A DNA stretch of 64,000 nt from CAIVAT01 sp049317265 (GTDB lineage Bacteria > Bacteroidota > Bacteroidia > Bacteroidales > FEN-979), in contig JBMOIP010000021.1 of assembly GCA_049317265.1 (NCBI GenBank), positions 1 to 64,000 of the forward strand, read 5' to 3'. Positions 19,708 through 28,203 of this stretch are shown here, in pieces. The number at the start of each line of letters is the position of its first letter. Positions within the stretch are counted from its first letter, which is position 1. Under the pieces are notes generated by a model that was not told the origin of the DNA, ran no database searches, and saw only the letters and a program-made list of their open reading frames with translations. The position numbers and the translations under genes are program-made.

Positions 19708-22700
19708 TTAATTTTTCAGGCAACGTACGGGATGTCCAGTTGATTTCACGTTGTAATAGCTTCCCAATGATGCGACGGAGAGCGAAACACTCCGGAAAAC
19801 AGGGCCATTTGGCAATGCATAATCTGTTGAGGTGTGAAAATACCCTGTTGAATATATATTGCTATAGAATGGGGTGGCCACAGCATAACTGTACCCTGTG
19901 GGAAGCGCCGTAAACCCATACTCATTGGTTGCACCGGTATTTGGAGCCCTGAAATGGCCAGTACCTGCCTCCTTGAGTTTCCCTCCTGCAACAGTGGCAC
20001 CACCCATATAGGTGGCAAGGGTGGCGAATTCCGCTTCTGTGGGAACATGCCATCCGGTCGGGCAGATTCCCTGAGCGCCGGGGGTAGTTACATACTGCAT
20101 CATTTCGTTCCACTGGTACAATCCGCCATAAATGCTACAGTTAATGGTTGAATCGTTATAGCAGTACTTTTCCATTGCGGCATTGTTGGTCTGTGTCACG
20201 GTGTTGTTTATCTGTGTTCCTATGTTAAGGTTCTCCCTCATCCAGCATTGGGTTCCAATTTGAACCGTGTTGTAAGTGAGGCCGCCATAGGAAACCGTTG
20301 GAGCGCTTGTACAGGCTGTACCTGTTGTATAAAGAATGATGGCGAGCCTGTTGGAGGTAGCAGGATTATTCGTCAAACACCCCACCGAACTGTTGGAGGT
20401 GATGGTACAGGTAATTTTATCATTGGTGGCGGTGGGCGAATAGGTGTAGGTAGCGCTGTTGGTGCCAACGGTTACCCCATTATTTTTCCATACATAGGTA
20501 GGTGAAGTTCCTCCGTTTACCACAGAAGCCGTTAGGGTGATCTGTGTTCCCGGCATCACTGCATAGGCAGAAGAGACAATGGAAGCCTTGACAGGAACTG
20601 AGGAGTTTACAACGATGGTGTCGTTATCAGAAATGGCAGGATTTCCTGTTGTACAAAGTGCACTGGAGGTAAGCTGACAGGAGTAGATCTGCCCGTTTGT
20701 CGGTACAACTGCATAGGTAACATTCGTGGCGCCGGTAATATTTGTACCATTCAGTTTCCATTGATAGAGCGGATTCGTCCCACCATTTAACGGAACAGCG
20801 GTGAATGTAACCGAGGTGCCTGTACAGACAGGGTTGGCAGAATGCGTAATGGTAACGCTCACTGGTAATTGTGGGCTGACAATCATGGTATACGGAATGG
20901 AAGTTGCCGGGGAACCAGCCAAACAGGGTGCAGCATTTGAAGTCATCACAACAGTTATCACAGTGCCATTTCCCAGCGTCTGGGAGGCATAGATTGAGTT
21001 GGTGGCGCCATTGATCGGGGTTGTTCCATTCATCATCCACTGATAGGTCGGCGCTGTTCCCCCATTAACCGGAACAGCTGTAAAAGTAACCAGGGTCCCC
21101 GGACAAATCGCACCGGTTGGAGAAGCAGAGACATTTACATCAGCATTTAAAATTGGGCTTGGCGTTACAACAATAATATTGGATGTAGCCGGTGAGTCAA
21201 CCAGGCAGGGTGATGCATTGGAGGTCATCACGACCGAAATTGCACTTCCGGTTCCGAGTGTCTGGGAGGAATAGGTTGCATTGGTTGCCCCGGGAATTGG
21301 GTTCACACCATTATACCATTGATAGGCAGGCGAAGTGCCGCCATTGGTCGGGGTTGCAGTAAAGGTTACCATTGTGCCGGCACAAACAGGCATGGACGGA
21401 ACCACGGTAATCGTGACGCTTGCATGCAAAATGGGTTCAACATCGGGGTGTTTTACGTTTGACTGGGCTGGATTATTGGTTGCGTAAGCCAAACTGGAGG
21501 TCATGATGCAGAACACTGAATCATCATCCTGTGGCGCATAGGTAAAGACAGGATTGTTAGTTCCGGCAATGACTCCGTTGACCTTCCACTGGTAGGAAGG
21601 TGAAGAGCCGCCATTTGTGGGGACTGCGGTAAAGGTTACCAAGGTTCCGGCACAAAAAGAACCTGACGGGTTGGAGGAGATGCTGACTCCGGCCGCTACC
21701 GCAACGTTTACGGTAATGGTGACCACATTCGTAGGTAAGGGGCCGCCACAAGGACCGGTCGCATTCTGCATCTGGCGGTAATAGGTTGTTTGGGCAAGGA
21801 TTTCCGGCTGATAGTTCAGTGACGTGGCGCCACTGATATCGGTAAAAGTACTGTTGTCAAATGACTGCTGCATCTGGTAGGTTGGCATCGTGCCATTTGA
21901 TGGAGGTACGCCGATGATCGGGGCCGGGGTCATGTTTGCAAATATCGTCTGGGTGCCGCTGATGGAACCAACCGAGAGAAAGGAGGTAACGCCCATGGGA
22001 ACTATATTTGAAATATCAGGATTACCGGAGGCACAACGTGCATTGGATAAAAGCCTGCAGGAGACATTGTCATTGGCAAGAGGAACATACGAGAATGTAG
22101 CATTGGTTGCTCCCGTAACATTTGCACTATTCACCATCCATTGATAAAGCGGGTTGGATCCGCCATTGATGATCGCGGAGGAGTAAATCACGGTTGTTCC
22201 CTGGCAAACAGGATTCTGTGAAGCAGTGATGGAGATATCCACAGGAAGCAAAGGATCAATTCCCAGTGGCGGGGCAACTGCGGTAGCCGGGTTACCTGTT
22301 ACACAAGTCAAACTGGAGTTAAGAACACAACTGATGTTCATCACGTTTACTGCGTTAAAAGAGTAAGTGGCATTTGTCGCCCCGGGAATATCTACTCCGT
22401 TATTGCTCCATTGATAAGCTGGCGTTGTTCCTCCATTTACCGGATGCGCTGTATAAATCACATTCGAACCTGAACATACCGGGTTTTCAGGTGTCGTAAT
22501 GGTGACGCTTACCGGCATCATTGCTTTAACCGTCATATGTTTCACATTTGAAACAGCTGGATTATTGACCGGACAGGCAAGGTTTGATGTAACGATGCAT
22601 TTGACCAGGTCTCCATCGGACGGAGCATAGGAATAGGTTGCGTTGGTAGCACCGGAGACGGTGATTCCATTTACGTTCCATTGATATGCCGGAGGATTGC

Positions 22701-25014
22701 CTCCGTTAACCGGAATTGCGGTAAACATGACAGGAGATCCGAAACATACCGTATCAGAGGAAGAGATCACTGTGACGGAAACCGGGTTCCCCTGATTTAC
22801 GACCATATGTTCCGGAGCCGAAGTTGCCGGATTTCCTGTTACACAAGGAGCATTGGAAGTGAGCACACACGTTACCAAATCATCATTGAGAGGCACATAG
22901 GAATAGGTTGCATTGGTCGCTCCCGGGATGCTGTTTCCGTTTACCTTCCATTGATAAGCAGGGGAAGTTCCACCATTGACAGGGGTCGCAGTAAAAACGA
23001 CCAGTGTACCTGCACAGCAAGGATTCAAAGAAGCGGCAACTATAACATCAACAGGGAGGTTATTGCTAACCGTCATTGGAATAACATTAGAGGTTTTAGG
23101 ATTACCCGTTACACATGCGAGACTCGAGGTCAGGGTACATTTTACCTGGTCGTTGTTGACTGGAATATAATTATATGTAACATCGGTTGCTCCCGGAATA
23201 TCGTTGCCGTTTACATTCCACTGATAGATAGGGAGAAGTCCCCCGTTTACCGGATGGGCAGTAAAAGTAACATTACTCTGGTCGCAGGCAGGATTTGCAG
23301 AGGCAGTGATGGTCAGGTCAACAGCAAGGATAGGATTAACAACCATATGTATGACATTTGAAACAGCCGGATTTCCCGAAACACATACAATACTTGAAAT
23401 AAGTTTACAACTGACTAAAGCTCCGTCATTGGGAACGTATGTGTAGACAGCGTTTGTGGCACCACCGACTTCAACCCCATTCAACAGCCATTGATAGGCA
23501 GGTGATGATCCGCTATTTACAGGAGTGGCAGTAAACGTTACCTGGGTTCCATAGCAAACATTGTTGTCGGATGCCACCACAGAAACGCTCACCGGAACAC
23601 TCTGGCTAACCATAGCATGATGCTCTGAAATCTGAGGGCCATTGCAACCTTGCGCAGTTGCCGTGATCACGGAGTTGCCAATCCACTGTGCCGTATAATT
23701 GACAGTGCCGGTATTCGGATTGATGCTGTTTCCGGCAGCTATACTGGCTGCATCGAGCGAATAACTTATACCTGTTGAATTGCTTGCTGTTGCAGCATAG
23801 GTAATGGTACCTGCTGCCTGGCAACGGGTGGATGTCTGCCCCAGGGTGAAAACAGGAGCTCCTACATTACTTTTTGCAGTTACCTGGCCATTAAGATAAT
23901 AGGTAGAAGCCGGAGCATCAGTGAGCTCAAACTGGGTTCCATCAAAATACTGACAGGAGTTGCCATTCTCATCCCATGTGAGTGCAGGTGCACCACCTGA
24001 ATAATAAAAATGCAGGTTAAAAAGAACCGTATTGTCAGGATAGGTTATACTTGTTGTTGAAGAACCTGTGATGGTCACTTCACCAGGGACGGACCCGTTG
24101 AATGTCAAGCCCGGAAACGCAGCGGTATTTGTCCCGCCAAGGTAGGTTAACATGGTTGAATTATAGTGCAGGGTTAAAGTAAAAGAGCCGATATTGAAAA
24201 AACCATCAACTTCAACAGGAATATCAATATTGGAACCCGGGCAGGCCGACATAACAGGAAGCGATGTAACCGGAGCCCCGGAAAATACTTTGGTAGTATC
24301 AATTTCCTGCTCGCCATAACCGGTCTTCGCGTTGTTTGTTGCGTAGGCACGCAAGTAATACCGGGTATTTGGAGAGAGTCCTGAAACAAAACTGGTGAAC
24401 TCGCCGTACCCGCTGCCGTTCAGTGTGGTATCATCATCCACAGTGGGAAATTCATGAGTGCTCCAGCAGATGCCGCGCCTTATTACCGGTGACCCGCCTT
24501 CATCGGCAACCTCTCCGCCGATCATCATACTTCTTTGGGTTACTTCAGAACATTCGCTGGTATGAACGATTGCCTCACACCCACCCCAGGTTGGCACGCC
24601 TTTGCAAAATGAAAGTTGCTGACCATGCTGCCCCGAGGGTATCGTTTGCCACGAATTTCCACTCCAGTAAAGCATATCTCCGGCATTTTTTCCCTGCGGA
24701 TTTCCGACAGCCATCCATTTGACCCCGCTCCAGTAATAGTAACCGGGAACAACGGTGTCATATTTGGTGCCGCCAAAAACTGTATTAAACACCAGCAATC
24801 CAATCGCAGTGGGTGACGCTACCGGCGAAGCCGAATGGGCTGAAGTCAATGCAACTCTTGGGGGAAGGAACCCTTTTACAGCCGATTTAACATCGAGCAT
24901 GGCAGAGGGGTCGGGTTGGCTGCCATCCGAATTGATCCCAACCTGGGCAAACAACCCAAAGGTGAGGAATATCAGTATAAAAGTTAAACCGGAGAGTAAT
25001 ATTTGCTTTTTCAT
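19708..25014 (-). CDS. large secreted protein: FnIII-like, cohesin-like, 12 Ig-like repeats, C-terminal FISUMP
   Basis: The product has 1,768 residues from the start MKKQILLSG at 25014. An upstream ATG at 25047 would only add 11 residues before the signal peptide. After the signal peptide (residues 1 to about 23, ending GLFAQ) comes a head region with GINSDG and MLDVKSAVKGFLPPR, typical of Bacteroidota surface proteins. A fibronectin-III-like domain spans about residues 150-240 (RGICWS, SPNTRYYLRAYATN). A cohesin-like domain spans about 250-380 (IPVEVDGF, FTLTLHYNSTMLTYLG). About 12 Ig-like repeats of 82-90 aa cover about 460-1558, each with an NGG..P.YQW.VNG core; repeat 7 has YQM instead of YQW. 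The C-terminal FISUMP domain covers about 1561-1768. A role in surface binding or scaffolding is inferred. If the cohesin-like domain binds a dockerin, no partner is visible in this window. Confidence 0.88.
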   Translation of the reverse strand: MKKQILLSGLTFILIFLTFGLFAQVGINSDGSQPDPSAMLDVKSAVKGFLPPRVALTSAHSASPVASPTAIGLLVFNTVFGGTKYDTVVPGYYYWSGVKWMAVGNPQGKNAGDMLYWSGNSWQTIPSGQHGQQLSFCKGVPTWGGCEAIVHTSECSEVTQRSMMIGGEVADEGGSPVIRRGICWSTHEFPTVDDDTTLNGSGYGEFTSFVSGLSPNTRYYLRAYATNNAKTGYGEQEIDTTKVFSGAPVTSLPVMSACPGSNIDIPVEVDGFFNIGSFTLTLHYNSTMLTYLGGTNTAAFPGLTFNGSVPGEVTITGSSTTSITYPDNTVLFNLHFYYSGGAPALTWDENGNSCQYFDGTQFELTDAPASTYYLNGQVTAKSNVGAPVFTLGQTSTRCQAAGTITYAATASNSTGISYSLDAASIAAGNSINPNTGTVNYTAQWIGNSVITATAQGCNGPQISEHHAMVSQSVPVSVSVVASDNNVCYGTQVTFTATPVNSGSSPAYQWLLNGVEVGGATNAVYTYVPNDGALVSCKLISSIVCVSGNPAVSNVIHMVVNPILAVDLTITASANPACDQSNVTFTAHPVNGGLLPIYQWNVNGNDIPGATDVTYNYIPVNNDQVKCTLTSSLACVTGNPKTSNVIPMTVSNNLPVDVIVAASLNPCCAGTLVVFTATPVNGGTSPAYQWKVNGNSIPGATNATYSYVPLNDDLVTCVLTSNAPCVTGNPATSAPEHMVVNQGNPVSVTVISSSDTVCFGSPVMFTAIPVNGGNPPAYQWNVNGITVSGATNATYSYAPSDGDLVKCIVTSNLACPVNNPAVSNVKHMTVKAMMPVSVTITTPENPVCSGSNVIYTAHPVNGGTTPAYQWSNNGVDIPGATNATYSFNAVNVMNISCVLNSSLTCVTGNPATAVAPPLGIDPLLPVDISITASQNPVCQGTTVIYSSAIINGGSNPLYQWMVNSANVTGATNATFSYVPLANDNVSCRLLSNARCASGNPDISNIVPMGVTSFLSVGSISGTQTIFANMTPAPIIGVPPSNGTMPTYQMQQSFDNSTFTDISGATSLNYQPEILAQTTYYRQMQNATGPCGGPLPTNVVTITVNVAVAAGVSISSNPSGSFCAGTLVTFTAVPTNGGSSPSYQWKVNGVIAGTNNPVFTYAPQDDDSVFCIMTSSLAYATNNPAQSNVKHPDVEPILHASVTITVVPSMPVCAGTMVTFTATPTNGGTSPAYQWYNGVNPIPGATNATYSSQTLGTGSAISVVMTSNASPCLVDSPATSNIIVVTPSPILNADVNVSASPTGAICPGTLVTFTAVPVNGGTAPTYQWMMNGTTPINGATNSIYASQTLGNGTVITVVMTSNAAPCLAGSPATSIPYTMIVSPQLPVSVTITHSANPVCTGTSVTFTAVPLNGGTNPLYQWKLNGTNITGATNVTYAVVPTNGQIYSCQLTSSALCTTGNPAISDNDTIVVNSSVPVKASIVSSAYAVMPGTQITLTASVVNGGTSPTYVWKNNGVTVGTNSATYTYSPTATNDKITCTITSNSSVGCLTNNPATSNRLAIILYTTGTACTSAPTVSYGGLTYNTVQIGTQCWMRENLNIGTQINNTVTQTNNAAMEKYCYNDSTINCSIYGGLYQWNEMMQYVTTPGAQGICPTGWHVPTEAEFATLATYMGGATVAGGKLKEAGTGHFRAPNTGATNEYGFTALPTGYSYAVATPFYSNIYSTGYFHTSTDYALPNGPVFRSVSLSVASLGSYYNVKSTGHPVRCLKN

Positions 25015-25717
25015 TTGGAATATTTTTAATAATTGAATTTTATTCACACCATTAAATCTATCAACTGAACTATAATCTTCCTTTTTTCTATTTTATTGAA
25101 TTTCAGAAGCCAACCCAAAACTTCATGATGTTTTCCGTTCATTTCAGGTTCTATTGTTAGGTGAATTAAAAGCTCACCATCCTGACACCACCAGATTTCA
25201 TCACCAACCTTTCTATGAACAATTTAAACTTCCTTCTTGTAAAACACGGTACTTCTGCATTCTACGCGCTAACCTAACAAATGTTTCAAATTTTCAGAAA
25301 AAAAACAAATGCTTTTAAAAAGGACACCCACAAAAATAATATAAGATAAAAGCCTCAAAAATGTTATGTTATCCTTCATTTGACCTTTGTTTTTAGCAAA
25401 CTGACTCACTCTTCAATGAAACATATTTTCATGAAACAATCTGAATCCCTACAAAGTTAATTAGTGTGCAATTGATTGTCAATTGGGTGAAACCGTATAA
25501 AAACATTATGGGAATACGGAAGTAAAAAACAGCCTCCTTTTGCATAAATCTACATATCAACATGTAGCAAAAAAAATCTGGCGTGCAGTATTTTTTACCT
25601 GAATCGAAATAAAATGCATGTAGGTCCTGGAAATATCATTTTTCCGGGAAACAGGAGGGGAAAAACCGGGAAAGAAATTGAATCAAAAAATCACGAAGGT
25701 GTGTTATGCTTTCACAA
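25015..25717. other. AT-rich intergenic region
   Basis: This 703-bp gap lies upstream of the large Ig/FISUMP gene and downstream of the transporter gene, both on the minus strand. It should hold the promoter of the former, but no clear TAnnTTTG element was found. No coding region, RNA gene or strong hairpin was recognised. Confidence 0.5.
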
Positions 25718-27007
25718 CTACTTTTTAGGCGCTAAAAATCGGTTAAATAGCAATAATCCGATGATTGTGGCAACTCCGATCATGCTGAATGTCAACCATA
25801 AGAGAGAGGGTTGATTCATTTTTTCAACGAACCTTACATAGAGGGCTGCACCAAGAATTCCCCCCACCCCGCTTCCAATGACACCGTACATGAATGCCCA
25901 GCCCTGGTACAACGCCTTTTTATCCTGGGGAGCAATTAACCCGACATAGGCAATAAATTTTGGATGAGCGATCATTTCACCAAGTGTGAACACAAACATG
26001 GAAGCCATGAAGATCCATCCACTGGCAGAAATTGCCAGCATTCCCATCCCGATCGACCCGAGCGAAATACCGAAGATCATCGTGGGGAGCGCCCTGGTGT
26101 TGCGCACAAGACTTGAAACAAGCAATTGCAGCAAGATGATGGCGCCGGCATTCATAACCGTAACATGCTCAGCCTCGAATTTCCAGGAGGGATGATCGAT
26201 AAAAAGCGACAGGATTCCATTGATAAAATGATTGAAACCCGACATGTCAACTTTTTCGCCAAGATACCAGAGTACTGAATCGTACACCTGGAAATACATG
26301 ATCCAAAATCCTGAATAGATCACAATCATCAGGATGAACCGGTAATCGCGCAATACAGTCAGCATCTCGGTAAAGACCTGCCGTACCGGTTTGGCAACAC
26401 TGCCCCCGACAGGTTCTTTGTAAACAAAATAGTTCAGCAGCAACAGCCATGCCGTTCCAACAGCAGCCATAAAGAAAATATAGTTGAACGAAATGGCTTT
26501 CAGATAGGGGACCAGGATTAACGGGAACAGGAAAGCGCCAAGATTGATCGACCAGTAATAGATTCCGAAACCAAGCGATGAATTTGATTCGTCGGTAACG
26601 CGCGCTATCGACCCGGAGATCATAGGTTTAAAAAATCCGGCACCCAGCGCTACCAGGATCAGGCTGCTGAAAACGGTAACATACGTGGTTGAAAAACCTG
26701 CAAAAAGGTAGCCGAGACTCATGGTGAAAAATGCAAAGAACAGGACTTTTCTGTATCCGAACCGGTCGCCGATCGCCCCCGACAAAATGGGAAGGAAATA
26801 GAGCAGTGGGGTAATGGTGCTTTTAATGACTCCGACACTCTCTTTTGAGAAACCCAGTCCACCGTCATGCTTAGATAACACGAGGTATACCGACAGAACA
26901 GACATCACACCATAATAGGAACCCCTTTCAAAGAATTCCATGGAAATAACGGTCCAGAAACTTTTAGGAAAGGAGACGAGGCTTTTTGGCCGGGAAGTTT
27001 GAGTCAT
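25718..27007 (-). CDS. MFS transporter of the POT/PTR2 type
   Basis: The product has 429 residues from the ATG at 27007. A longer frame from 27073 would add 22 residues and run into the start of the divergent kinase gene, so the shorter start is preferred. The protein is hydrophobic throughout with about 12 predicted membrane spans. The motifs FFERGSYYG near the N-terminus, DRFGYRKVLF in the first cytoplasmic loop and ALGAGFFKP resemble the proton-coupled oligopeptide transporter family. Members carry di- and tripeptides or related small substrates across the inner membrane with protons. Because it is divergent from an amino-sugar kinase and a hexosaminidase, it may instead import an amino-sugar product; that is inference from context only. 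Confidence 0.8.
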   Translation of the reverse strand: MTQTSRPKSLVSFPKSFWTVISMEFFERGSYYGVMSVLSVYLVLSKHDGGLGFSKESVGVIKSTITPLLYFLPILSGAIGDRFGYRKVLFFAFFTMSLGYLFAGFSTTYVTVFSSLILVALGAGFFKPMISGSIARVTDESNSSLGFGIYYWSINLGAFLFPLILVPYLKAISFNYIFFMAAVGTAWLLLLNYFVYKEPVGGSVAKPVRQVFTEMLTVLRDYRFILMIVIYSGFWIMYFQVYDSVLWYLGEKVDMSGFNHFINGILSLFIDHPSWKFEAEHVTVMNAGAIILLQLLVSSLVRNTRALPTMIFGISLGSIGMGMLAISASGWIFMASMFVFTLGEMIAHPKFIAYVGLIAPQDKKALYQGWAFMYGVIGSGVGGILGAALYVRFVEKMNQPSLLWLTFSMIGVATIIGLLLFNRFLAPKK

Positions 27008-27029
27008 ATCAGATTCCGTTGATTGGCAG

Positions 27030-27061
27030 CAAAAATAGAGAAAAAAAACTTTGTAATTTTG
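27030..27061. promoter_or_regulatory. divergent promoter region between transporter and kinase genes
   Basis: Two -7 boxes lie back to back in the 58-bp gap: 27030-27037 reads TATTTTTG on the minus strand (transporter), and 27054-27061 reads TAATTTTG on the plus strand (kinase). The plus-strand box ends only 4 bp before the kinase ATG at 27066. Neither has a clear -33 box at the ideal distance. Confidence 0.4.
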
Positions 27062-27065
27062 TCCC

Positions 27066-28157
27066 ATGACCAACCTGTCTAATATTGTCAGTCAGTTCAT
27101 CACCGAAGGGAAGATCCTCTCCGTGCAACCATTCGGGTCAGGACACATCAATGACTCCTATCTTGTAACCACCGACCCACCTGCAACATCCGATTACGTG
27201 CTACAGCGAATCAACCATCACATTTTCACGAATGTGCCGGACTTGACCCTTAACATCCTTAAAGTAACCTCCCATCTGAGGAATAAACTGAGAAGTAACC
27301 ATCCGGGATCAGCCAATTTTGAAATTATCCGGCTCATCCCTGCAAATACGAACCTGTATTATTACCAGGATTCCGAAGGAAACTACTGGCGTTTATATGA
27401 CTACATCAGGGAAAGCAGGAGTTTTGACAAGGTTGAAACAACCGGCCAGGCGTATGAAGGAGGAAAGGCCTACGGCACATTCCAGCTCCTGGCATGCGAC
27501 TTTGACGCTTCGTCGCTGGTGGAAATTCTTCCGGGGTTTCATAACATTTCAAACCGGCTTGCAACCTTCCGGGATACTGTTGGAAGAGATCCGGCAGAAA
27601 GAGTGAAAGGGCTGGAGGATGAGATCCGTTTCGTGGAAGAGAGGTCGGAAGAGATGCACAAGATATTTAACCTGGGGCAGCAGGGAGAGATCCCCCTGCG
27701 GGTCACCCACAACGATACAAAATTCAACAACGTACTTTTTAACCCTTCAAACAGGGCAATTTCAGTGGTTGATCTCGACACGGTAATGCCAGGTTTCGTG
27801 CTATACGACTTTGGCGATGCCATTCGTACCGGAGCAAACACTGGGAATGAAGACGAGGAGGAACTTTCACTGGTGAACATCGACTTGAATCTCTTTTCGG
27901 CCTATTCAAAGGGATACCTGGAAGTAGCCTCTGATTTCCTGCATCCTGTTGAAAAAGAGCTGCTGGCATTTTCAGCAAAATTTATGACCTACATCATAGG
28001 GTTGAGATTTCTGACAGACCACCTTGATGGCGATCATTATTACAAAATAAAGTTTCCCGGACACAACCTTCAACGCGCCAGGGCCCAGTTCAAGTTGTTG
28101 AAAAGCATGGAGGAGCAGTTCGGTGAAATGCAGGATATAATCCGGAATTCCCATTGA
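27066..28157 (+). CDS. N-acetylhexosamine 1-kinase-like phosphotransferase
   Basis: The product has 363 residues and belongs to the aminoglycoside phosphotransferase (APH) fold family. An N-lobe nucleotide-binding region contains FGSGHINDSY, and the core has YVLQRINHHIF. The catalytic loop reads THNDTKFNNVLF with Asp217 as the likely base, followed by the metal-binding VVDLDTV (Asp236/Asp238). The pattern fits NahK-like N-acetylhexosamine 1-kinases, which phosphorylate GlcNAc or GalNAc at the anomeric position in the cytoplasm. The next gene, a secreted GH20 hexosaminidase 46 bp downstream, supports this by supplying such sugars. Homologues are often annotated only as APH-family enzymes, so the exact sugar is uncertain. 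The promoter box nearly abuts the ATG, which may mean a very short or absent leader. Confidence 0.75.
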   Translation: MTNLSNIVSQFITEGKILSVQPFGSGHINDSYLVTTDPPATSDYVLQRINHHIFTNVPDLTLNILKVTSHLRNKLRSNHPGSANFEIIRLIPANTNLYYYQDSEGNYWRLYDYIRESRSFDKVETTGQAYEGGKAYGTFQLLACDFDASSLVEILPGFHNISNRLATFRDTVGRDPAERVKGLEDEIRFVEERSEEMHKIFNLGQQGEIPLRVTHNDTKFNNVLFNPSNRAISVVDLDTVMPGFVLYDFGDAIRTGANTGNEDEEELSLVNIDLNLFSAYSKGYLEVASDFLHPVEKELLAFSAKFMTYIIGLRFLTDHLDGDHYYKIKFPGHNLQRARAQFKLLKSMEEQFGEMQDIIRNSH

Positions 28158-28203
28158 TTTTATTCCTTAATTTGCACAATAAATCAGCCTTAACACTATT
28201 TCT

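Noticed and set aside
22681..23361. 226-codon frame opposite the Ig/FISUMP gene
   Set aside because: Antisense to a repeat-rich gene; its regular composition mirrors the repeats.
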